Part shown: piece by piece, positions 9,263-56,668 of the stretch
How the letters are laid out: the number at the start of each line of letters is the position of its first letter
Position numbering within the stretch: the stretch's first letter is position 1
NCBI RefSeq assembly: GCF_040436345.1
Contig: NC_133237.1
Location: forward strand, 27,048,361-27,112,360
Length of the DNA stretch: 64,000 nucleotides
Source of the DNA: Pagrus major
Lineage: Eukaryota > Chordata > Actinopteri > Spariformes > Sparidae
Reading direction: 5' to 3'
The notes under the pieces: model-generated
The model's input: the letters and a program-made list of their open reading frames with translations, nothing else
Told to the model about the DNA's origin: nothing
Databases searched by the model: none
Made by a program: the position numbers and the translations under genes

Positions 9263-9299
9263 CTTCACAGCGACGTCATTTGCTCTAAAAGTCCAGATA

Positions 9300-9582
9300 A
9301 AACCTTCCTCTAAACTGTTGAGTCGTTGGCGGCCACATGAGGGCCTCTGTGTCCTCTCTGCTGCCTCCAAACCTCCAAACCTCCAAACCTCTCTCCTCAT
9401 TTCAAGCCTTTGCCAAATTCCCTCCTCCCTCCCTCCTCCCTCCTCCTCCCTCCTCCCTCCTCCTCCTCCTCTCTGCCTGCCAGTAGCCCCTCTCAGGCCG
9501 TGTAGGGGAGCATTCATACCCCGCTGTCGGCGTTTAGCGGATGGGGCTCGCAGCTTGAGCCGGAGGGAGGAGGAGGAGAAAG
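9300..9582 (+). promoter_or_regulatory. xylt1: xylt1 promoter / 5' UTR region, pyrimidine- and GC-rich
   Basis: The region has CCTCCAAA repeats (9364-9391) and a CTCCCTCCTCC tract (9420-9480), then turns GC-rich and CpG-rich from about 9520 into exon 1. No TATA box is seen. This fits a CpG-island promoter without a sharp core element. The start site cannot be placed by eye. Confidence 0.5.
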
Positions 9583-41822
<32,240 letters not shown>

Positions 41823-42545
41823 CAGACGGCCGGACTGAGGGAGGACGAGTGGATGGAGATAAAGGAGAGGAGTAAATGAAGGAAGACAACGGGCTGATGT
41901 CCTGTTTGTTCTGATATTTATTTATTTTAATTTGTGCAACGTCAGAGTGAAAGGAAACGAATGGATCGAACTTCATAGGCAGCGACAGGAAGACGAGAAA
42001 CGGACTTAAACGCTCAGTCCTCATTCAGTCTGCTGCTCTCACCGTTTTTCAGACTACAGAGGTGTGTGTGTGTGTGTTTGTGTGTGTGAGAAGAAATCTA
42101 TACCTCTTGTTGTGAGTTTTCCCCTGAGTTTAAATATACAAGTGTTCTTTACCATGTTCAGATGGTTTAAACGGACATGGTTGCTCAATTTTAGGCTCAT
42201 TATTGCAAAAAACTTTGTGATCAAAGAGCAGTTGGGACTCAAAAAACAAATATTTTTATTTTATTTCAGACCAATACCCCAATTTTTAAATTCAAGGTCT
42301 CTAATGATCCCAAAATCTTTTAATGCACATCTGCGTTGACATAGAAAATGAACACAGATTAAAAGTATCCTGCAAAATATTTAGTTACTTGGAAAAGATT
42401 TGTTTTCACTCTTTTATTAACTATCTCTTTATCTTATGATAAATCGAGGTTAGGATCGTGTTTCAGCCTACTTTTGTTTTTTTTCCTCGGATGCTTCATT
42501 GGCTGAAGGCTGAGAGGAACAACATAAAACTTGAACACAAAAGCC

Positions 42546-42555
42546 AATAAATAAA
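42546..42555 (+). terminator. xylt1: Proximal candidate polyadenylation signal of xylt1
   Basis: Two overlapping AATAAA hexamers about 725 bp after the stop codon. Confidence 0.4.
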
Positions 42556-42926
42556 GTCATTATCACCACAATGCAATTTTGATTTCTTGAGGGTATACCA
42601 TAAATAAATCTTGGGACAACAGGCCTGAAACTCTACAAAAAAGCACTAATTGTTTTGATTCTTCAGCGGTGATCCAGAGATAATGAGCCTCAAAAAACTC
42701 ATGAGCAACCATTGACGTTCTCATACAGAGCCAGCTGCATGTCAAGGGGGAAATTCTGATCAACTGTTCCTTAAAAAACTAATTTTTGCACAAAATATAT
42801 TTATTTAATTCCTTTAATTTAGATTCCACAATTTAAGTTAGTAAAAATGTACGTCGCATTCAGTCTGAGCGCCTTTCTGGTGTTCGTTCAGTCTGTTGGA
42901 TGTTGTAACTAGATCAGAAAACACTG

Positions 42927-43647
42927 ACAAACAGTGGTGGAGTACGTACGAAGATCCTTTACTTAAGTAGTAATACAACTAGCGCTGCAAAGATTAATTG
43001 ATCACTCGTGAACTATTAAAATATTCACCTATTGTCAACTATTTTGATGGTCAATTAATGGTTTCAAGTCATTTTTAAGTCTGAATTCTGTGATGTCAGC
43101 TTGTTAAATGTGAATATTTTCTGGTTTCTTTCCTCCTCTCTGACAGTAAACTGAATATCTTTGGGTTGTGGATGAAACTAGACATTTGAGGATGTAATCA
43201 CAGGCTTTGGAGAACACTAATCAACATTTTTCACAATTTTCTGACCTTGAAAGATCAAACAACTTATTGATTCATCTGAAATAAAATTAACTGTAAGTTG
43301 CAGCTCCTACACCACAAAAAAATACACCGAAATGTTAAAGAACAGAAATATTACAAAGCAAAAGTTAAAGTACTCATTTTGTAGAATTGCACTTTTCGGT
43401 GTGTAATATTTTACATATTATAATGAGTTATTATTGGATAGTTTAATGTATAGTTGGTTGAAGTGGAGCAAATATTTGTTATATCTTTAAAAATCCATCA
43501 TATTTTAAAGTGCTACTGTATTTTATGTGAATTATGAATCTACAAACTAACTTTAGCTGTCAGAAGTAAAACGTGCAATATTTGTCGAACAAGTACTTTT
43601 AGATTTGTACTCGAGTAAAAGTATTCAGTTACTTTCCACCACCGACA
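42927..43647. repeat. ACTTAAGTA-family element with both ends, split by another element
   Basis: The left end AACAGTGGTGGAGTACGTAC and right end AGTTACTTTCCACCACCG form terminal inverted repeats (CAGTGGTGGA-like). Inside, at about 43000-43310, sits a different repeat with ends AGCGCTGCAAAGATTAATTG and GTTGCAGCTCC. Confidence 0.65.
43000..43310. mobile_element. Non-autonomous DNA element (GCTGCAAAGATTAATTGAT type)
   Basis: Inverted termini GCTGCAA / TTGCAGC flank a body with GTGAATATTTTCTGGTTTCT and TGAATATCTTTGGGTTGTGG. Related copies lie at about 22745-23050, 50030-50190 and 59745-59975, with weaker pieces at 17515-17600 and 24505-24665. Confidence 0.6.
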
Positions 43648-44167
43648 TTATTTTTATTATAAAATAACTTAGTGATTTCCCTCCTGACACTGACAGCTCT
43701 GTATTCTGAGTCTTTGTTTTCTTGCCGTGCCATGTCTGAATCCTTCAGACCGCCTGAGACTTGAAGTGTGAGATGTCCGCTATGCTGGAACTCAGAAGAG
43801 ATTCACCTCCTCTGCTTTCATTTTATTTTTATTTTACACACATTTTTTATCTGATGTGACTGTGTCAAAGCGTACAACTGCGACGTACGCAAGTTATTTA
43901 TTCAGAAGTTTATAGAAACATTTTTCTTTTTTTAGTCAGTGACTAATATTTGATATGCTGATATTTGGTGCAGTGGGTGACTTTTGTTTTTTGACAAAAA
44001 CGTCTGCCTTTGTTTCTAAAAGGCCTTCAAGTGTTTGTCAGGACTGATGGTAAATGTTAGTCAGTTTTGGGGGGCTCTCAGCAGCATCCTCGCCCATTTG
44101 AAACTACTTCACAGATACGAGTTTGATCTGACCACAGTGCTAAAGTACAGCTACTGACTTTAAACTG

Positions 44168-44345
44168 GTGTTTAAAAGGAACAGTTCAATCAAAAACTGA
44201 AAATCATCAGTCATTATTTCCCCCCCCCACGCTGATGGAAAGTCAGGTGAAGTTTCATAGTCCACAAAACATTTCTGGAGCTTCACAGCAAAAACAGCGT
44301 CGCAGCATTCTGCTAAACAGCTGACGTAGTTGGGGACAGATTGAT
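44168..44345. mobile_element. MITE-like element copy
   Basis: Begins AAAAGGAACAGTTCAATC and shares ACATTTCTGGAGCTTCACAG with the copies at 7190 and 30345. It is truncated at its right end. Confidence 0.55.
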
Positions 44346-46060
44346 ACCACTCTTTTTACTACAATTCATACATATTGATTAAACTGGATAAAAACATTAA
44401 TAAGAGCCAGATAAGCCGCTTCCAGTCTTTATGCTAAGCTAACCATAGAGACATAAGAGGGGTGTAGATCCTATTATCTAACTCTCAGCAAGAAAGCAAA
44501 TCAGCGTACTTCTCAAAATGTTGAAATATTACTTTTTAAGTAACTCCAGCCTACACAGATGTTGGACATATTTCTAAAATTGAATATTCAATTTTAGAAT
44601 ATGGATTTATTTCTACATCTTTGTAAAATTTAATTTAAAATCCAAATTGTGCGAGGTAATCTTAAATTAAAAGTCCTAATGGTGGTGCAGTCAGTTATAT
44701 TATTCATTACTAGAAAATAATATTTAAATAAAACCGAGTGTGTTGTTACCATATGATGATATTATTGGGACCAAAACTGGAGACCGGTGGCGTTTTAACC
44801 ATGAGGGTGAAGCTCAAGATGAACTGTCAGCACTTAAAGTAAAAACATGAACTGCACATCATATTTATTTGTGAAAAGATTGTAACTATTATATATAATT
44901 TGTTGTTTGGGACGGAGGCATGGGGCAGATGTTACCAGATGTTTGGGTTGTGGATCAGCACAGTTGGCAACTTATGGTCTCGTGGGGTTTAACTAATAAC
45001 AACAGTGCACAGGACCAGAACATGCAGAGAGCATGAATATAACTGCGTTTAGATTTAGGATTAGGCATTAAGGATTATTCCCGTGCTGACCTGTCGTTTT
45101 ATGCAACTTCACCTGACTTCCTCCTTTGCTGCTGTAATAAATATTATGGCCACTCCCACTTCCACCAGTTGACAAAAAAAAAAATTGATGGAAAAAAAAG
45201 GAATAATTATGCGGTAAAAATTATGAATTGATGTGACTAAATGTCGAAATTATGGGATAAAGTTGAAATTGAGCCAAAAAGTCAAAATTAAACAAATTCT
45301 TCGTCATAAAGTTTAAACATTGATTGTTACAGCTGCGGTCGCCCGAAGCTGTCGTAATTTGATCCATAATTATAGTAATTTTTATTTTTTATATGTCTGA
45401 GGTCATTTCAGTCTCAAAGGAAGTCCTGAACATTTAAAATCTTTAGGAAAATATTTTTTAAAAAGACGATAAATCCATTTTTTTTATTTTCTGTTTGTGC
45501 TCAATGTTGATTTGAAAATTACGAGCCATTTCATGTCCGATAGGTATTTTTCATATGACCATGAGTCGATGTAAATCAGTATTTTGTAAAATACTCAGAT
45601 GATGTACAGTTTTTAAGTTAATGACATAGAAAGGTCCGATTCTTTGGACGCTGTGATGTGGCGGTACCACAGAAGTCGTGACCATTTTTAAGAGATTTTG
45701 ATGGTGTGAAAATGTTTAGATGTTGATGATAGTCTTCAGATTCTGGAGGAAAATCCCAGCTGAGAGGTTTGTTCTTTTCATACTTTTTATTTTTGCCTGC
45801 TCGGTTTCTTTTATGTCCAACCTATTTCTTGTTTGGTTTGTTTTTCCAGTGCCATTTCTGTCTTTTTGGCTGTTTGTTTTGTTTTGTTTGTTGTTCTCTC
45901 TCTCTCTGGGAGTCGTGCTGTGCCTTAGCTGTACTCCTGTTGTAGGAAATCCTCTCTGAAAGCATCTAAAACTGTCTCAAATGTCCAAAAACCAAAAAAG
46001 AGAGAATTGTTGTGAATGCCTTATAAATGACCTTAGTGGTTTTGAAGTACAACTTTTGAA

Positions 46061-46066
46061 AATAAA
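46061..46066 (+). terminator. Distal candidate polyadenylation signal
   Basis: AATAAA, followed about 25 bp later by the GT-rich TTGTGCCTGTGTGATTTATT. Confidence 0.45.
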
Positions 46067-49000
46067 AACAGAATTTCCCTTTACATTGTGCCTGTGTGAT
46101 TTATTTCACCCTCATGTATTCGTGTACTCTTACAGTGTTTTTGTCACTTTTACTTAAGTAAAGGATCTGAGAACACAAATACTCACTAGAGCACCAAATG
46201 TGGATTAGTGCCTCTGAAAATAGTCCAACAAATGCACGTGAAAGACGCACAAACAGATTGTTGTTTATCTTTTCAGGCATTTGTTAAAAATAATAGTATA
46301 TCAGATATAGATCGTCAGCAGCCTCGAAGTGCTCATGCTTTGTTAAATCTCGACTCGGGTCTTCCCTGCCTTATTAGAACTGAAAAGATCCAAAAATCTA
46401 ATTTATTGTACTTTCACAAACGCTTCATATCAGCAGTGAAGAGCACCCACAGCCAGCGGTGATGGAATCATCAATACAGCTGATCGATGGCGCGCGGCTA
46501 AAAGGACACAGCTAATTATTATTTGTGTGGCAGCAGAGTTGCTGCTGTCAGCCAGCATGTGACAGCGACCTCAAATATCAACTTATCAAGTCTAACTGAG
46601 TCAAAATGTGTTGTGAGTTGTACCTAAAATATGTGCTGGTGCAGCAGTGCAACTAGCAAAAATGTCGTCAATTTGTGCCAAAATGCCTCGAGTTATTGAG
46701 TATTTCTATTTTCTGCTACTTTATACATTTTGGGGGAAACTATTGTACTTTTTACTCCACTTAGTTACTAGTTCCTTTGCAGATTACATGTTGCATCAGA
46801 GCCAAAGTTGCACATTTTTAAATTAATTTATCTTTTTTATTTTGTATTATTTGCACACAAGCCTGAAGAAAACTTTTTTTAATTTTTTTTTTTAGAGATA
46901 ATGCAGGAAAGGATGTTTGCAGTAGTTTATAATTATAAAATTTGATGTTTCAGTGCACTGATGTCGTTTTAGACTAAGTTTATTGTGAAATATCGCTATT
47001 TCATTACATATCTTTGTTACAAGTGTTTGATAACCACATTTGAGAACTGTTTATTTACATTCAGCCAATATATCAATATCAGAATGTTTTTACATCCTAA
47101 CATCGGCATTGGCTCCTGAAATCCAGCATCGGTCGGCTCTAGTAAATACTTTAGATCAGATCTCCGAGCTCTGACAGAGTACATCAAAAACATAATCTAA
47201 CAATATTATTACTTCGCAATAACACATATTTTATAATCCTAACATAAGATTTATTGAAGGATGACTCAGAGTTCTGACTCTGAGGTCATAATCAGATGTT
47301 ACTAATTATCCTCTATAAATGTTTGAAATACCTCAAGTTGTTTGTGTTTTTTTTACTGCACTGCAACATAATGGATTGTTACGGTGAAACTGCTAATTGT
47401 TAGAACATGAAGGTTTTGGTTGATTCATCTAGAAGTGAAGAAGACGTTTATCTATTGTCAAACTATTGTCTTAACACAAATAGAGGAACAAACCTTACCT
47501 GCTCCTGTTTTCATTCAGGATTTGGTGTTGAGGCTCTTCAGTCTCCTTCCAGCTGCTCCAACAACAAACTCTGAAAAAATTATGAGATTCATGTGATCAG
47601 TTAATCTTCATAAAAGTAATTTAAAAAGTCTTTAAAGCACAGTCCAGTCTAAGAATGAGATATTCACACTGTCTGAAACAAATATATTTGATATTGTTCC
47701 ACTACACAAATACAGTACTTTTTACTCCACTACATTAATTTGATAAATTTGGTTACTAGTTACTTTGCAGATACATGTCACACATTTATTTTTAAACACA
47801 TTTTTATAATCAGAAAACAAACACACTGATTTTAATAATCAGAAAAATGCTGAATATCAGATCTGATAATCGTCCAGGCCAATAATCCTTCGACTGTTAC
47901 TATTACTTGTACTGTTTGATAATTAGGTACATTTATTGCCATCAATTTACTTTTGATACTTAAGTACATTCAATATCAAATACTTGTAGACCTTTTACTC
48001 AAATACTATTTATATGAGTTTCTTTTCTTTTTACCAAAGTAATATTCTAACAAACACAACACAACTTTTGAGTACTTAATGCAACACTGTGTCAAATATC
48101 AGTTCATCTCTTTGTTGCTGTATACTTTCACTCCACTACATTTTGGAGGCAAATATTGTAGTTTTTACTCCACTTAGTTACAAGTTACTTTGCAGACTAC
48201 ATGTTACATCAGAGCCAAAGTTTCACATTTTTATTTTTTTTATTTTAAGGATAAATAAAAACTAACAGATGTGTCAGGATGCAAGTCATTCAGAGATAAG
48301 CTCATTAAAGAGAAATCTGATGTTCTCATTGGGTTTATATTCACCTGTTAACAGTCAGAGCACTGCTGCCCCCTTGTGTTTATCATTATAGTTACATCAC
48401 AACATTTAAAATGAGTTTTACTGGCTGGCAGTAACATTTACTTTGCTTGGGAGCTTAAAATCATAATAAAATTTATATTTCGGATAAATGGTGACTTGAT
48501 TTAAAATAAAATATTATTTACTTTGCTGTAACTGAGACTCACCTGGTGCTGAACTCAGCTGAACTCCAGCATGGATGTGTGGCATCCTGCAGCACGTGTT
48601 GTTGAGCTGAGAATAAATGTCTCCTTTTCTTCATGTGGAATAAATTGCCTTGAATTTCTGTGGAGAAAACTTCAACCACGCGAGGTTTCTCTGTGGTACA
48701 CCTTCCTCACAGCAAACATTCAGACTGGTGATTACAGGAGCAGAATCAGGTGTTTTCAAAATGGCTCCGTTCCATTTAGCTTAATAAGTCAGCTCAGTGC
48801 GCTCAGCATCAGAGCCCCGGAACACAAACAACTGAATGGAATGCAGCCTTCATTAGTGACAACTGTGAGACAAGTTTGTAGTTTTTCTATGTTCAGCTGA
48901 CAGAGGTCACAAAACAGTTAAGTACTGTACTTAAATACAGTTCTGAGGTACTTTATTATTTCCATTCTCTGCTACTTTATACTTCCACTCCACTGCACTT

Positions 49001-49716
49001 TGGAGGCAAATACTGCACTTTTTACTCCTACGCGTAGTTACTACTTCGTTACTTTGCAGATTTCACGTTGCATCATAGCAAAATTTGCACATTTTCAAAT
49101 CAACTTTTTTGTTATTATTTGGTATTATTGTTGTTTAATTTCCACACACATTAGATAAATTCAGTTAAATTAAAGAATATCAGATGTGTTAAGCATAAAC
49201 AACGGGCCCACCCTCGATTACACAACCAAAAAACAGAAAAACTATAAAAAATAAACAGAACAACCAAATCAATGTTATCAGCAAACTGATAAAAATAAAA
49301 TAAAAGATTCCGATGATCTGAAGAATCCTAATGTTGGATCTGATGATCAGTCAACCCACAGTATACAGTATATACATACATACATACATGTAAACACATG
49401 TAAAAATGTTATTTTACCAAATTTTAGCACTGTACTATACAATACTGTACAGACAAAATGACATTAAAAATCAATATATATGGCTTCATTATTATATAAA
49501 GTATTTATCGATTTAACTCGTTTAACCGTAAATTAAATAACAGTCAAAACTCTTATTGGTATAAATATTGTGTCTATGAAAAGCTTTTTACATTATTCTG
49601 TTTTTAATTATTCTGTAGCCTAAAAAACATTAAAAAGAAAAACTTTGCGGCCTTTAATAGTTGATAGAAGTAAACCAAGAAGAAAACAGACAACATGTGT
49701 AGGATTTTTTAAAATA
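46067..49716. other. Intergenic region between xylt1 and kat8, transposon remnants only
   Basis: Three ACTTAAGTA-family remnants lie at about 46690-47180, 47700-48250 and 48920-49400. They share TTTACTCCACT, AGTTACTTTGCAGATTACAT and GCATCAGAGCCAAAGT. The frames of about 80-110 codons at 46208 and 48571 show no domain and are not called. GCCCCCTTGTG at 48369 is a weak CTCF-like site. Confidence 0.55.
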
Positions 49717-49722
49717 TTTATT
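49717..49722 (-). terminator. kat8: kat8 polyadenylation signal
   Basis: Minus-strand AATAAA about 130 bp beyond the stop codon, followed by a T-rich and GT-containing stretch. This makes a short 3' UTR. Confidence 0.6.
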
Positions 49723-49850
49723 TTAAGAAAATACTGACAGATGCTACGAACAGCTATGTACATGGAGTTTTCATCAGAGCGGGAGAAAAGTGGAGCCTGG
49801 CAGGTGATAAACTGACTGATGGACAGATGTGACATCACCGGCTCCTCCTC

Positions 49851-54570
<4,720 letters not shown>

Positions 54571-54599
54571 CACCTCGGCCGTTTTGAAAACAACAACAC

Positions 54600-54755
54600 G
54601 CCTCTGCGACCCTGCGCAGATAATTCACAGGGGCTGGTCTTCCAGCAAGAAACTGCCAAGATGGCGCCGGTAGGACGTAGGCTCCGCCCTCCTTGGCCCC
54701 GCCTCTCTTCCTCCTGGGATGCAACGTTCGAAAACTACAACTCCCATGAGTCTTT
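54600..54755 (-). promoter_or_regulatory. kat8: kat8 promoter with YY1 and ZNF143-type motifs
   Basis: CCAAGATGGCGCC at 54656-54668 is a strong YY1 match. CTCCGCCCTCC and CCCCGCCTC at 54682-54706 are GC boxes. ACTACAACTCCCATGAG at 54734-54750 fits the ZNF143/THAP11 promoter motif. The block is CpG-rich and has no TATA box, as expected for a housekeeping promoter. Confidence 0.65.
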
Positions 54756-54897
54756 GCACTATTTTGATTAAATTTCAACTTTCAATATAAAAAGTAGTAG
54801 ATCATACTTCCATGTCATATTGGCTTCATCTTTTAGGGTTTAAGATGAGAAAAATTAGCTGTGGCTTCTTTCTGCGCGTTGCTTTGGTTAGAAATGT

Positions 54898-54925
54898 ATT
54901 ATTATTATTATTATTATTATTATTA
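54898..54925. repeat. (ATT)n microsatellite
   Basis: About nine units upstream of kat8. Confidence 0.95.
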
Positions 54926-55984
54926 GTTTTAGTTCTCAATTGAACACAAATTTAGGAATATGAGCTCACACAGACACAATGTTAACTGAATTATTAAAGA
55001 ATAAAAACTATTTGCATCTGCTTTTATACCGTTTATTATAACTCTACATCGCTCTCCAACACTGTTTATATTGTGATTCAGATAGAACATTCAGTATTAA
55101 ACAACATGTAATTTATCAAATTACAAACACCAGACCATAAATGTGTCGTCTTCAGGACCCCTGAGTGTCTAGGGCCCACAAGTTAGTTACAATATTGATA
55201 GAAAACCACCATTTTAGTGTCCCAGCCTTACAGTACTCAGGACATGATTCTTATCAGAACCAGAACCAAACTCTTAGGCTGTGAGGTTTGGCAAATTAAG
55301 CCTCTTCTGGCCCTATATTGTACAACCTGATTATTATTAGTCAACACATTTTGGCATTTTTGTAGATCACCATGATGGAGCCATTTTATTTACTGTTGGG
55401 TGGTTTAAATTACGGTATAACAATGCAATCTATTGTATAATCTCATTAAAGGTTTTTATTAAATGTTAACCTGCAAAGTCACAAGTAATTAAAGAGGTCA
55501 GGTAAATGTAATGTAGTGAAAAGAACATTTCATCTTTGTTAAATCGAGTGGATTAGAGGAGTAAACTTTGTCCCACAGGGCCACTCTGGCCTCAGTTTTC
55601 TGTCTGGTGAATCAAAATTTCAGCATCATTCTCAACGTATTTCCAAACTTCAACACATAATTCAAAGGAGATATATTAAAGCTGCAACAGTCAGTGGAAC
55701 TGAACAGAACCTTATTACAAACTAACAGGAAATACAGACACACTGACATCCAAAGAATTTTTAATTTGTAGTTCTTTCAAGTCATATTGCACCACAACAC
55801 AAAGCAACAACCATCTGTATCTGATTTTAGTGTGCATGATGCAGACCGGAGACCAGGAGAACGGCGATGTAGAGGAGTAAAGGATACTACAGTGAAGGTC
55901 GTTTCTGGCGCAGGGCTTTAATCTATGCAAACTGATGATGGAGGCACACATACATTTGTTCATTGGCCCTCCTGTCGCCCTTTG
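54926..55984. other. Intergenic region, kat8 promoter to rnf25 3' UTR
   Basis: AT-rich with no recognised gene. The right part is probably rnf25 3' UTR. A minus-strand ATTAAA at 55760-55765 is one possible end, about 220 bp after the stop. Confidence 0.45.
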
Positions 55985-56668
55985 TCATAGCACCTCCTCT
56001 CTTCCCCTCTCCCTCTCCACCACCTTGTGTTGGAAGCCCCTGCTGTGCCCCCTGCGGTGCCCCCCTCCTCTGCTGTACAGGTTATTGGGCCCTCCCCTGC
56101 TTCTTGAACCCCGCCCGTCCCAGTGGTAGTGTGCAGGACCAGGGGCCCCGGTGTGGTGGACAGGTCGGTGAGGACCCCTTCTTCTTCCATGGTGGACACG
56201 GCCGCCTGCAGAGTCTGCAGCACCTTCTGGGCATTCAGTTTCTGAGGCTGCCTGGCACACTGGCTGATCGTCTGGAGACACCGTGGTGTCTTGTTGCTCT
56301 GCGCAGACGTCCCTGCCTGTCTTAGACTCGCATACTTCTGCATTAACTTGCATCTGATGGCCACGGTTACCCTGAGCTTTGGCTTTGATTGGTCCTTCAG
56401 TGCAGTCTGAGGACAGAGACAGTTTGTCCAGATGCTCTGTGACGGGGGCGGCTCTCCTGTGCTGTGGTCTGGACCGGCCTCCTCTCCTCTGCCCTCTCAC
56501 CTGGTTCTGACGCCTCTGGCCCTGCCCGCCTCTGCAGTGAGTCAGTCCAGGAGCAAACCGGTCCGCTCTGACACCGGGTTCATCAGAGGAAACGTTAGAG
56601 ACTGAGGGAAGCGGGGGACCAGAGGAGACATCTACATCCAGGTTTCCATTTTCAGCAACAGATGGAGC
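55985..56668 (-). CDS. rnf25: rnf25 coding exon 10 with stop
   Basis: Encodes the low-complexity C-terminal 227 residues, starting APSVAENGNLDVDVS. It has basic RGQRRGGRSRPQHRR and glycine-arginine clusters (GRGSRSRGG, SRGGGHRRGHSRG). The stop TGA is at 55987-55985. Sequence beyond the first 30 residues is weakly conserved. Confidence 0.9.
   Translation of the reverse strand, partial: APSVAENGNLDVDVSSGPPLPSVSNVSSDEPGVRADRFAPGLTHCRGGQGQRRQNQVRGQRRGGRSRPQHRRAAPVTEHLDKLSLSSDCTEGPIKAKAQGNRGHQMQVNAEVCESKTGRDVCAEQQDTTVSPDDQPVCQAASETECPEGAADSAGGRVHHGRRRGPHRPVHHTGAPGPAHYHWDGRGSRSRGGPNNLYSRGGGHRRGHSRGFQHKVVERERGREEVL

Larger units (their letters stand above)
41823..46066 (+). other. xylt1: xylt1 3' UTR and downstream region, possible alternative ends
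   Basis: After the stop there is a short GT tract (42062-42087). The proximal signal AATAAATAAA at 42546-42555 would give a 0.7-kb 3' UTR. The distal AATAAA at 46061-46066, with a GT-rich downstream element, would give 4.2 kb. The long version would include transposon remnants at 42927-43647 and 44168-44345. Which end is used cannot be told from sequence. Confidence 0.4.

Noticed and set aside
9050-9517. Minus-strand frame of 155 codons with repeated Gly-Ala-Arg-Ser-Gln-Glu units
   Set aside because: It is the antisense of the GGCTCCT minisatellite and runs through the xylt1 promoter.
45720-45959. 79-codon hydrophobic frame after xylt1
   Set aside because: Phe/Leu/Val-rich because of T-rich DNA in a probable 3' UTR; no family resemblance.
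48571-48900. 109-codon frame between xylt1 and kat8
   Set aside because: No recognisable domain, and the surrounding sequence is transposon remnants.
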